The translations under genes and the position numbers were made by a program. This document shows, in pieces, positions 17,126 through 24,947 of a DNA stretch of 64,000 bases (positions within the stretch are counted from its first letter, which is position 1; each line of letters opens with the position of its first letter). Source of the DNA: Clostridiales bacterium (GTDB lineage: Bacteria > Bacillota > Clostridia > Clostridiales > Oxobacteraceae); NCBI GenBank assembly GCA_030016385.1, contig JASEJN010000002.1, forward strand, positions 1-64,000, given 5' to 3'. A model generated the notes under the pieces. That model was not told the origin of the DNA and ran no database searches. It was given only the letters and a program-made list of their open reading frames with translations.

Positions 17126-18826
17126 ATGGATTTCATGGATAGGTACAATCTCTGGCTTAATAGTCCGTACATAGATGACGGTACAAAGCAGAAGATAAGA
17201 GAGGTTACCGATAAAAAAATAATTGAGGACATGTTTTATAAAGACCTTGAATTTGGCACGGGAGGCCTCAGAGGAATCATAGGTCCCGGTACCAACAGGA
17301 TGAATATATATGTTGTAAGGAGAGCTTCCCAGGGCATCTCAAACTATATCAAGAGGTTCGGTGAAAGCGCAAAACTCAGGGGAGTCGCCATAGCGTACGA
17401 TTCAAGGCACAAATCCAGGGAATTTGCTATGGAAGCTGCAAGCGTTTTTGCAGGCAACGGGATCAAAGCATATGTGTTCGATGATTTAAGACCCACTCCG
17501 GAACTTTCCTATGCCGTAAGGAAACTAAGCGCTATAGCCGGTGTTGTTATTACTGCAAGCCATAACCCTCCTGAATATAACGGCTATAAGGTATACTGGG
17601 AAGATGGCGCGCAGGTTTCCCTTGACGCCGCCAATGAAATACAGGCAGAAATAAATAATGTATCGGATTTTAGCCATATACTTTATAAGAACTTGGATAC
17701 TGCGATTCAAAACGGCCTGTTTTCAATAATAGGGACGGAGATCGACAATATGTACTTAAGCGATGTCAATTCTCTTTTGCTAAATAAAGAAATAATAAAG
17801 AAACACAGCAAGGATTTTAAAATAATATATACGCCTCTGCACGGTACGGGGAACAAACCCGTCAGGAAATCCCTTTCGCTTGCTGGTTTTGAAAATGTAT
17901 ATGTTGTAAAGGAACAGGAGATGCCTGATCCTGATTTTTCCACGGTAAAATCTCCAAATCCTGAAGAGCACAGCGCCTTTGAAATAGCGCTAAAAATGGC
18001 ACATGATATAAAACCGGATCTGATACTCGGAACGGATCCCGATTGCGACAGGTTGGGCATATGCGTATTAAACAACGATAAAGAATATGTAACTCTTACA
18101 GGCAATCAGGTAGGCGCATTATTGACAGAATATATTTTATCCCAGCTAAAGGAAAAGGGCAAGCTTACAAAAAACGGGGTTATCGTAAAAACCATCGTAA
18201 CTTCAGAACTGGGAAGAAAAATAGCCGCATCATATGGCATCGATACGATAGACACGCTTACCGGTTTTAAATATATTGGCGAAAAAATAAAGGAGTTTGA
18301 ACAGACTTTAAAGCATACATTCATTTTAGGATATGAAGAAAGTTATGGATACCTGGCGGGAACATTTGTAAGGGACAAGGACGCTGTTATCGCTTCGACG
18401 CTTGTAAGCGAAATGGGCGCATATTACAAGGACAAGGGTACGACTTTATACCAGGCCCTTTCAAATATTTATAAAAAGTATGGATATTATGTTGAAAAAT
18501 TAAAGTCCATAATATTAAAGGGAGCAGAGGGAAATGACCATATCCTGAGGATAATGGAAAACTTGAGGTCAAATCCGCCTGTTAATGTCGATACTGAGAA
18601 CATTGTAAACGTAAAGGACTATATAAATGGATTCGATAATCTTCCGAAGGCAAATGTGCTGCAGCTTATAACCGACAAAAACTCAATTATAAGCATAAGA
18701 CCTTCCGGAACAGAGCCAAAGATAAAAATTTATTACTCTGTCAACGGGAAAAACAGGGATGAAGTCGAAAAAAGGACAGGTTCATTAATCGAGAGCTTTG
18801 AAAAAATAGTAGATAAGATTAAATAG
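17126..18826 (+). CDS. pgcA: Phospho-sugar mutase (alpha-phosphoglucomutase/phosphomannomutase)
   Basis: Interconverts hexose-6-phosphate and hexose-1-phosphate, feeding UDP-glucose or GDP-mannose synthesis. The 566-residue protein has FGTGGLRG near the start, the phosphoserine loop TASHNP with Ser145, the magnesium loop DPDCDR, the sugar loop GYEESYGY and the C-terminal RPSGTEPK loop. This size and the ASHNPPEYNGYKVYW pattern match the Bacillus PgcA type, distinct from the GlmM encoded at 2.5 kb. The ATG at 17126 follows AAAGGAGCG; a TTG at 17102 lies upstream of that site. It is monocistronic and ends in a terminator shared with the next, convergent operon. Confidence 0.9.
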   Translation: MDFMDRYNLWLNSPYIDDGTKQKIREVTDKKIIEDMFYKDLEFGTGGLRGIIGPGTNRMNIYVVRRASQGISNYIKRFGESAKLRGVAIAYDSRHKSREFAMEAASVFAGNGIKAYVFDDLRPTPELSYAVRKLSAIAGVVITASHNPPEYNGYKVYWEDGAQVSLDAANEIQAEINNVSDFSHILYKNLDTAIQNGLFSIIGTEIDNMYLSDVNSLLLNKEIIKKHSKDFKIIYTPLHGTGNKPVRKSLSLAGFENVYVVKEQEMPDPDFSTVKSPNPEEHSAFEIALKMAHDIKPDLILGTDPDCDRLGICVLNNDKEYVTLTGNQVGALLTEYILSQLKEKGKLTKNGVIVKTIVTSELGRKIAASYGIDTIDTLTGFKYIGEKIKEFEQTLKHTFILGYEESYGYLAGTFVRDKDAVIASTLVSEMGAYYKDKGTTLYQALSNIYKKYGYYVEKLKSIILKGAEGNDHILRIMENLRSNPPVNVDTENIVNVKDYINGFDNLPKANVLQLITDKNSIISIRPSGTEPKIKIYYSVNGKNRDEVEKRTGSLIESFEKIVDKIK

Positions 18827-18875
18827 GGTATAAAAAATCAGCCGCTGCCGAAGCATTCAACTTAATTTCAAAAGC

Positions 18876-18924
18876 AAAAGCCTGGACAAACAACACTTTT
18901 TTCGTGTGACTGTCCAGGCTTTTC
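18876..18924. terminator. Bidirectional terminator
   Basis: AAAAGCCTGGACA pairs with TGTCCAGGCTTTT, with an inner AACAC/GTGT hairpin in the loop. A and T runs on both sides suit termination of both the plus-strand mutase gene and the minus-strand oxidoreductase operon. Confidence 0.85.
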
Positions 18925-18956
18925 TGCTAACCGTCTAAAAATGGAATCCCTTTTTA

Positions 18957-20006
18957 TTATATATCCGTATAAATGGACTTGCCGAGCCTGTGTGATTTAA
19001 ATACAACTTCCATAAGCGAAAGCACCCTTCTCACTTCCGATGGTTTTACAATCAGCTCTTCTTTTCCATCAATTACATTTGAAACATTCCTGTAAAAGTC
19101 CTCCCATTTCACATCCACTTTGGGAAGAGCGATGGTTTCTTTTGTCTCAGGAGGCTGAGGAGCAAATGTGCGTGTGGGGCCCGCTTTAGTCTGAACTATA
19201 ACGGGAGCTACTTTTTCAGCCAGTTTCTTTACTCTTGTAATGCTGCCTTCGCACTCGAAGTTATCGATAACCATCGTGCCGCGATTGCCGCACATAAACC
19301 ACCTTGGCAGACTCTTCAGACAGAATGTGCCAAGCTCTATCTGCGCCGACATCCCGTTATCAAATGTGAGTATTATCTTGAAATAGTCATCCACTTCCGG
19401 ATTTATTACGCTGTATAATTTTGCATATACTGTTTTAACTTTGTTAGGCACCATGTATAATATCTGGTCCAAGAAATGAACGCCCCAATCGTAGACCATT
19501 CCACCGCCGTATTCCTTTTTAGCACGCCATCCGTGAATCAGGCCGCCTGAGCCGTGAAGCCTGGACTCGATCGTAAATACATCCCCGAGCATGTTATCCC
19601 TGAATACTTTCCTTGCAGTATAATAATCTTTATCCCATCTTCTATTCTGATGGGCTGTAAAAACAACATGATTTTCCTTTGCAGCGGCTACCATCTCGTC
19701 AAATTCAGCAACCGATAGCGCCGCAGGCTTTTCAACAATTACGTTCTTGCCGGCGTTTGCTGCCGCTATAGCAAGCTCTTTATGCACATAGTTTGGCGTT
19801 GAAACCAAAACAGTGTTTATCTCGTCAGCTTTTAAAAAGCTCTCGAGAGTATTATATCCATGAAGGCCGGATTTTTTCGCCGCATCCACTCTATCAGGAT
19901 CGATATCATAAGCTGCAGCTACATTAACGCCCTCAACATGGCAGGCGTTGTTTCTGTGCCATGTACCCATTCCGCCGTATCCTAAGATACCCAAGTTCAA
20001 AGTCAT
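18957..20006 (-). CDS. Gfo/Idh/MocA family oxidoreductase 1
   Basis: An NAD(P)-dependent sugar or polyol dehydrogenase of 349 residues. It has the Rossmann motif GILGYGGMG near the N-terminus, AAYDID, the family EKP motif (NVIVEKPAAL) with the catalytic Lys, and DWGVHFLDQ, containing the conserved acid and His of the C-terminal domain. It is the last gene of a four-gene set with two TIM-barrel proteins and a second Gfo/Idh enzyme. The two dehydrogenases are clearly different sequences, so they probably act on different carbons or in opposite directions. The ATG follows CCGGAGGT. Confidence 0.9.
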   Translation of the reverse strand: MTLNLGILGYGGMGTWHRNNACHVEGVNVAAAYDIDPDRVDAAKKSGLHGYNTLESFLKADEINTVLVSTPNYVHKELAIAAANAGKNVIVEKPAALSVAEFDEMVAAAKENHVVFTAHQNRRWDKDYYTARKVFRDNMLGDVFTIESRLHGSGGLIHGWRAKKEYGGGMVYDWGVHFLDQILYMVPNKVKTVYAKLYSVINPEVDDYFKIILTFDNGMSAQIELGTFCLKSLPRWFMCGNRGTMVIDNFECEGSITRVKKLAEKVAPVIVQTKAGPTRTFAPQPPETKETIALPKVDVKWEDFYRNVSNVIDGKEELIVKPSEVRRVLSLMEVVFKSHRLGKSIYTDI

Positions 20007-20031
20007 TCTTTATACCTCCGGTAATTTTACG

Positions 20032-20070
20032 GGCTCTGCCTTTGAAATATATTATTTCAGAGGCAGAGCC
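20032..20070. promoter_or_regulatory. Intercistronic hairpin inside the oxidoreductase cluster
   Basis: GGCTCTGCCT and AGGCAGAGCC, extended by TGAAATA/TATTTCA pairing, make a strong stem between two genes of the cluster. On the coding strand it has no T-run and lies only about 25 bp before the next start codon, so it looks more like a processing or stability hairpin or partial terminator; a T-run exists only on the opposite strand. Confidence 0.55.
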
Positions 20071-20089
20071 TTTTATTAAGCTTTATATA

Positions 20090-21010
20090 TTATATAAACT
20101 GCTCAAGATGCTTCCTTCCGAGTATTAAGCCTTCCTTAACCTTATCTACGCTTCCCTCATACACCGGATCCTCATGCTCTGTGCTTATTACTCCATCATA
20201 GCCATTCTCTTTTAGTGTTTTTACAAATTTTCCCCAGTTTATCTGCCCTAAGCCAGGCATGCGGTATCTCCAGTATCCAGTTCCGGGAGTTGTTCTAAGC
20301 TGTTTATTGAATACTCCGTACTTCTTAAAATTATCTTCAAATATCTCAGTGTCCTTTGCATGTACATGGAATATCCTGTCGATGTATTTAGGAATAACAT
20401 CGATATAGTCTATAAACTGCCATACAAGATGTGACGGATCGTAGTTCAGTCCGAAATATTTGCTTGGTATCCTCCTGAACATTTCATCAAAAAGCTCTGG
20501 AGTAAATGATATCGTCCCAGGCAAACCTTCGACCTGCCAGCCTTCCATAGGGCAATTTTCAATTATGATCTTTACATTCTTGCTTTCTCCATATGATACA
20601 AGATCCCCGAAAACTTTTTCAAACTCATCAAAATTCTCTTTAAGGTTTTTCTTTTCATTCCTGCCTATAAATGTACCTACCATATCGACACCTAAAAGTT
20701 TTGCAGCATCGATACATTTTTTTGTGTGGTTGTTTATAAATTTCCTCTTCTCAGGATCACTGCTTAAATTGTTATCATAATAAGCAAGAGATGAAATCTT
20801 AAGTCCATACTCTTTAAAATATTCCTTTATTTCTTCAGCCTTTTCAGGCGTAAGGCCATCGACATCCAGATCGCTGCTGGAATAATCCCTGTTGTTCAAT
20901 TTTGGCCAACATGCAACTTCAAGGGATTTAAAGCCGTTTTCAGATGCCCATTTTGCTTTCTCCTTAAGAGGCATATTCCCCAAACATACTGTTAAAAAAC
21001 CCAAATACAT
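20090..21010 (-). CDS. Sugar phosphate isomerase/epimerase-like TIM-barrel protein (cluster member A)
   Basis: A 306-residue xylose isomerase-like TIM-barrel protein. Metal-ligand segments typical of the fold are present: LEVACW near the start, IIENCP with Glu, NYDPSH with Asp and His, HVHAKD with His and Asp, and STEHEDP with Glu. Members catalyse isomerisation, epimerisation or, with keto-glycosides, elimination. It differs strongly from its neighbour at 21030. I chose ATG 21010, 9 nt after AAAGGGTGA; a GTG at 21019 overlaps this site. The substrate is unknown. Confidence 0.87.
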   Translation of the reverse strand: MYLGFLTVCLGNMPLKEKAKWASENGFKSLEVACWPKLNNRDYSSSDLDVDGLTPEKAEEIKEYFKEYGLKISSLAYYDNNLSSDPEKRKFINNHTKKCIDAAKLLGVDMVGTFIGRNEKKNLKENFDEFEKVFGDLVSYGESKNVKIIIENCPMEGWQVEGLPGTISFTPELFDEMFRRIPSKYFGLNYDPSHLVWQFIDYIDVIPKYIDRIFHVHAKDTEIFEDNFKKYGVFNKQLRTTPGTGYWRYRMPGLGQINWGKFVKTLKENGYDGVISTEHEDPVYEGSVDKVKEGLILGRKHLEQFI

Positions 21011-21029
21011 TGTTATCACCCTTTCTATA

Positions 21030-21776
21030 TTATTTCAAATCATGCATTTTTTTAATATTGTCATAGCTTATTTTGATGCTCTCAAGAGGTGGCCTCCTGC
21101 ATTCATCCTGCTCTACGACAAACCACTTTGCCCCGTTATTTAAAGATTCCTTGATTATCGGGCCGAAGTCTATTATCCCATTGCCAATCTCGGTATAAAA
21201 CTTGTCTTCTTTTGCCATATCCTTAAGATGTATAAGTTCACATACATCCTTATGTTTATGAATGTAAGAAACAGGATCGACGCCGGCATATTTTATCCAG
21301 TAAACATCAAATTCAGCCTTCACAAGATCAGGATCGGTTTCTTTATATATTATATCCAGGCCTGTTTCCCCGTCATAAACATTAAATTCGTGGTTATGAT
21401 TATGATAGCATAACTGAAGGCCGTTTTCTTTGCACTTTTTCCCTATCCTGTTAAGCTTTTGTGCAAGATCTATAATATCCTGCTTGCTTTTAAATGAAGC
21501 ATAGGGACATACGATATATTTATTCCCTATTTCAATATTGTATTTTATTACATCGTCAAGATTATTGAAAAGATCGTCTATTCCCACATGGCTTCCTGCC
21601 ACCCTAAGCCCAAGCCTGTCCAGATGTTTTTTCATCTGGGATGCCGTAAGGCCACCGTAGCCTGCAAACTCAACGCCCTTATACCCTATCTTTGCTACCT
21701 TTTCAAGGGTACCTACAAAGTCACGGTTAGCCTCATCTCTAACCGAATAGAGCTGCACTGCTAAGTTGATATTCAT
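21030..21776 (-). CDS. Sugar phosphate isomerase/epimerase-like TIM-barrel protein (cluster member B)
   Basis: A 248-residue, shorter TIM-barrel protein opening NLAVQLYSVRDE, a signature shared by many xylose isomerase-like proteins found next to Gfo/Idh dehydrogenases. Likely metal ligands are in GVEFAGY, CYHNHNHEF, AEFDVYW, LIHLKDM and VVEQDE. It is 13 bp from the next gene on either side, so co-translation with the upstream dehydrogenase is likely. The ATG at 21776 follows AAAGGAG by 9 nt; a GTG at 21782 would be only 3 nt from it. The reaction could be isomerisation of a keto-sugar or cleavage of a keto-glycoside. Confidence 0.87.
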   Translation of the reverse strand: MNINLAVQLYSVRDEANRDFVGTLEKVAKIGYKGVEFAGYGGLTASQMKKHLDRLGLRVAGSHVGIDDLFNNLDDVIKYNIEIGNKYIVCPYASFKSKQDIIDLAQKLNRIGKKCKENGLQLCYHNHNHEFNVYDGETGLDIIYKETDPDLVKAEFDVYWIKYAGVDPVSYIHKHKDVCELIHLKDMAKEDKFYTEIGNGIIDFGPIIKESLNNGAKWFVVEQDECRRPPLESIKISYDNIKKMHDLK

Positions 21777-21794
21777 GAGCACACACTCCTTTTA

Positions 21795-22883
21795 TTAATC
21801 AAAATATACAGGTTTCCCTGTCTTGCCTGATGTATAAATAGCTTCAAGTATCTTGCTTACTACAAATGCCTGTTCCGGTTTTGTAACAGGTTCAGTGTCG
21901 TTCAAAATAGATTGTGTCCATAGTCTTGCTTCTTTAAGACTCGGATCTTCACGTGAACCATCATAAAAATCGACTCCGCTAGCATCCAATGCCGGGGTTT
22001 TCACATATAGCTTGCCCATATCTTCTCCATTGATGCGAAGTCCGTTTTGCATATCGGCTCCGCCAAGAGTTCCGCACAAAGACGTCCTGGCTTCTCCGAC
22101 TTCAAGGGTATTAAGAGCCCAACTGGATTCAAGTATAATGGTAGCTCCATTCTTCATCGTGATAAATCCAAATGCCGAATCTTCAACAGTATATTTATTT
22201 ACATCCCAAGGGCCCCATGCATTTGCCTCGCTTGTTCTGCCTTTGAATTTATAATAAACATTTCCCATTACGCTCTTTACTTCATAGTTGTTCATCATCC
22301 ATAGTGTCAAGTCAAGCGCATGAGTTCCTATATCTATAAGTGGCCCTCCGCCTTGCTCATATTCATTCAGGAAAACTCCCCATGTAGGTACCGCGCGTCT
22401 CCTTATAGCATGGGCTTTGGCAAAATATATTTCTCCAAGGTCTCCACGCCTGCATACATTATATAAATACTGGGAATCTGCCCTGAAACGGTTCTGATAT
22501 CCTATTGTCAGTTTTTTACCGGTACGTTTGGCTGCCTCAACCATCGCTTCGGCACCTTTTACATCCTTTGCCATTGGTTTTTCACACATAACATGCTTTC
22601 CGGCCTCTAAAGCATCCACAGTTATCATAGAATGTGACCTATTCGGCGTACAAACATGGACAACCTCGATATTCGGATCTTTTAGAAGTTCTTTATAATC
22701 GGTATATACTTTGGCATCACTTGTGCCGTACTTTTTTGCGGCTTCAACGGCCCTCTCCTCTATAAGATCGCAAAATGCCACCATCTTTACATATGGAAGC
22801 TTCGAAAGCGAAGGCATGTGCTTTCCGTTTGCGATACCGCCACAACCGATGATTCCGATTTTTAGAACTCTTTCATTTCCCAT
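21795..22883 (-). CDS. Gfo/Idh/MocA family oxidoreductase 2
   Basis: A 362-residue NAD(P)-dependent dehydrogenase. Visible are IGIIGCGGIANG (Rossmann), HVMCEKPMAKD with the catalytic Lys, GYQNRFR, and GGGPLIDIGTHALDL carrying the conserved Asp and His. It is first in the four-gene minus-strand set after the AraC regulator, behind a possible operator palindrome. In known pathways of this architecture one Gfo/Idh enzyme oxidises a hydroxyl of a sugar or glycoside (often C3) and a second reduces the product. That role is an inference here. The ATG follows TTGGAGGG. Confidence 0.9.
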   Translation of the reverse strand: MGNERVLKIGIIGCGGIANGKHMPSLSKLPYVKMVAFCDLIEERAVEAAKKYGTSDAKVYTDYKELLKDPNIEVVHVCTPNRSHSMITVDALEAGKHVMCEKPMAKDVKGAEAMVEAAKRTGKKLTIGYQNRFRADSQYLYNVCRRGDLGEIYFAKAHAIRRRAVPTWGVFLNEYEQGGGPLIDIGTHALDLTLWMMNNYEVKSVMGNVYYKFKGRTSEANAWGPWDVNKYTVEDSAFGFITMKNGATIILESSWALNTLEVGEARTSLCGTLGGADMQNGLRINGEDMGKLYVKTPALDASGVDFYDGSREDPSLKEARLWTQSILNDTEPVTKPEQAFVVSKILEAIYTSGKTGKPVYFD

Positions 22884-22904
22884 AAGTTTAACCCTCCAAA
22901 CATT

Positions 22905-22923
22905 TTAGCAATTTTTGTGCTAA
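22905..22923 (-). promoter_or_regulatory. Inverted repeat upstream of the oxidoreductase cluster (possible operator)
   Basis: TTAGCA and TGCTAA, separated by 7 bp, sit about 20 bp before the start of the first dehydrogenase gene. A TATAAT box occurs further upstream on the same strand near 22970. The position between promoter and ribosome-binding site suits a repressor site, but AraC-type activators normally use direct repeats, so the binder is unknown. Confidence 0.35.
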
Positions 22924-23003
22924 TTTTTTGCCTTATTTATATTATTCTCTTCTATTCGTCACTATTATATAGGAAGAAATATAATAATTCTTCACTCTTA
23001 TTG

Positions 23004-23870
23004 CTAACTACTTCTAATATTTTGCTCTTTTCTATATTGAGTCGGCGAACACCCTTTCATATCTTTAAAAACCTTGTTGAATGTTTTGATGCTTAAAAAA
23101 CCTGTCTTATATGCTATCTGGGTAATGCTGTCGTCACTGTTCATGAGAAACCATTCGGCTTTTGTTATCCTGAAACTGTTCAGATATTTGTGGAATGTTA
23201 TATCAGTATTGTTTTTGAAAAATCTTGAGAAGTGATATATGCTAAACCCGGCAACTTTTGATATCTCATAGAGAGTAATCGGGTTTGCATAATTATTCGA
23301 TATGTACTCAAAAACATTTTCGAGCCTTTTGATGCTTTTCTTATGGCTGTCCACCTCTTCCGGTTCATAATTATCCTGCGGGACATACCTTAGCAGCAAA
23401 ACGGCAATATCTATCAGCCTTGCTTTTATCGCAAGCATATATCCCCTCTCTTTCCTGGCATTTTCACCGATAAGTTCATTTATATACCTTTCAAAAGCAA
23501 CTTTTACATTATTATTCCACTGGCTGCTAATTTTTTGCGTTTTGGCAAAGACCGATTTTATGCTTTTTATCTCGTCGGTATTCCCGAATACATCATCGAA
23601 TATCGATAAATCAAACTGTATCACAACTCTCTGATCGTCATTTTTTGCAGGTAGAAAATAATGGGCATCTGCACTGCCGATTAAAAGTATATCTCCCTTG
23701 TTAAGATGAAATATTTTTCTGCTTATTCCTACATTGACACCGCCCTGCGTTATATAGATTATTTCAATTTCTTTATGCCAGTGAGGCTGAACGCCGCAGC
23801 TTCCGTTATTTATAAACAGCCTGAATTTAAAGCTGTCCTTGAAAATATCCTTTTCAAACCGCCCTTCCAC
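23004..23870 (-). CDS. AraC-family transcriptional regulator with cupin domain
   Basis: Probable activator of the adjacent oxidoreductase cluster. The N-terminal half is a cupin-like ligand domain (PHWHKEIEIIYITQGG with His residues, LNKGDILLIG) and the C-terminal 100 residues are the AraC double helix-turn-helix (ITLYEISKVAGFSIYHFSRFFK and ITQIAYKTGFLSIKTFNKVFK). I propose the GTG at 23870 (288 residues), because GGGGGGAT lies 4 nt upstream; an ATG at 23909 has no ribosome-binding site and abuts an R2 repeat. It reads in the same direction as the cluster, 120 bp upstream of it. The inducer is likely a carbohydrate. Confidence 0.88.
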   Translation of the reverse strand: MEGRFEKDIFKDSFKFRLFINNGSCGVQPHWHKEIEIIYITQGGVNVGISRKIFHLNKGDILLIGSADAHYFLPAKNDDQRVVIQFDLSIFDDVFGNTDEIKSIKSVFAKTQKISSQWNNNVKVAFERYINELIGENARKERGYMLAIKARLIDIAVLLLRYVPQDNYEPEEVDSHKKSIKRLENVFEYISNNYANPITLYEISKVAGFSIYHFSRFFKNNTDITFHKYLNSFRITKAEWFLMNSDDSITQIAYKTGFLSIKTFNKVFKDMKGCSPTQYRKEQNIRSS

Positions 23871-24215
23871 AAATATCCCCCCGAATGAAACAGAAAATGT
23901 GGGGCACATATTTTATATTTGAAGAATATTATTTCAATCGCTAATTGCTCTTTCCATAATATTCTTCAAATAATATATATACCCCTGAAAATGCATAACA
24001 TTTTAAATATATTATAACAGTTTTTTTAAAATATAGAAAATATACTTAAATAAGAATGATTCGCAATATAAAATCGGTTGCTGAATATAACACAAATATA
24101 ACACAAATTTTATAAAGGAATTTTATCTGTTTTATAGAATATATTTAATGGATTGATATATTACAGCGATTACAGCATTTCCTACCAAATAATTAAATAA
24201 GGAAAGGTGAATATT
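23871..24215. other. Divergent intergenic region AraC / glycerophosphodiesterase
   Basis: 345 bp, very AT-rich. It holds the compact R2 element (23917-23971), a possible R1 end (GATTCGCAATATAAAATCGG at 24058-24077) and a tandem AATATAACACA repeat around 24076-24100. Promoters for both flanking genes must be here, but no clear -35/-10 pair stands out. Confidence 0.45.
23917..23971 (-). repeat. R2 repeat, compact deletion derivative
   Basis: 55 bp bounded by ATTTGAAGAATATTAT and its exact complement. It equals the two outer ends of the long R2 element at 29403-29574 joined at the short sequence TTAGCG, which occurs in both arms of the long form. The simplest reading is internal deletion by recombination or slippage at TTAGCG. 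Confidence 0.8.
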
Positions 24216-24947
24216 ATGGTTATAAATTATGCCCACAGGGGATCAAGCGGGTATTATCCGGAAAATACGATGCTTTCTTTCGAAAAAGCCGTAGAAGACG
24301 GATGCGATGGCATTGAAACAGATGTTCAGATGACAAAAGACGGCGTTCTCGTGCTCATACATGATGAAAAAGTGGACAGAACTACAAACGGAACCGGCCA
24401 TGTAGGCGATTATACTTATGATGAGCTTTTGAAACTGGATGCAGGTTCTTGGAAATCAGAAAAATTTTCCGGATGCAGGATTCCCGCATTCGAGGATCTT
24501 CTGGAATTTGCAAAAGAAAAAAATATCAAAATAAATTACGAGATAAAGACAGGAATCGTCATGTATGAAGGGATCGAAGAGAAGATAATAAATACCATAT
24601 ACAAATATGGTATGGAAAACAATGTGATACTGTCAAGCTTCAACCATTATTCAATGGTGGAATGCAAAAAAATATCCAGGGAAATAAAAACCGGACTTCT
24701 TTATGCCGATGGGCTTTACAAGCCTGAAATATACTGCAGATATGTTGGCGCTGATGCCATACATCCGGTACTGTACGCCATGAGGGAAGAAGTAATAGGA
24801 GGGGTTAAGGCGGCAGGAATACTGATAAATGTTTATACCGTAAATGATGAGAAATATATGAAATATTTTATAAAGCTCGGTGTCGACGGCATTATAACAA
24901 ATTATCCCGACAGGCTGAGAAAAATACTGGTGAATAAAAATGCATAA
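24216..24947 (+). CDS. Glycerophosphodiester phosphodiesterase
   Basis: Hydrolyses glycerophosphodiesters to glycerol-3-phosphate and an alcohol. The 243-residue protein shows the GDPD catalytic set: His7-Arg8 in AHRG, Glu34 and Asp36 in GIETDVQ, and His49 in LIHDEKVDRTTNG, plus the C-terminal VYTVND and GVDGIITNYPD segments. No signal peptide, so it is cytoplasmic. The ATG at 24216 follows GGAAAGGTG; a GTG at 24207 overlaps that site. The stop overlaps the start of the next gene by 8 bp, so diester uptake and hydrolysis are probably coupled. Confidence 0.94.
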   Translation: MVINYAHRGSSGYYPENTMLSFEKAVEDGCDGIETDVQMTKDGVLVLIHDEKVDRTTNGTGHVGDYTYDELLKLDAGSWKSEKFSGCRIPAFEDLLEFAKEKNIKINYEIKTGIVMYEGIEEKIINTIYKYGMENNVILSSFNHYSMVECKKISREIKTGLLYADGLYKPEIYCRYVGADAIHPVLYAMREEVIGGVKAAGILINVYTVNDEKYMKYFIKLGVDGIITNYPDRLRKILVNKNA

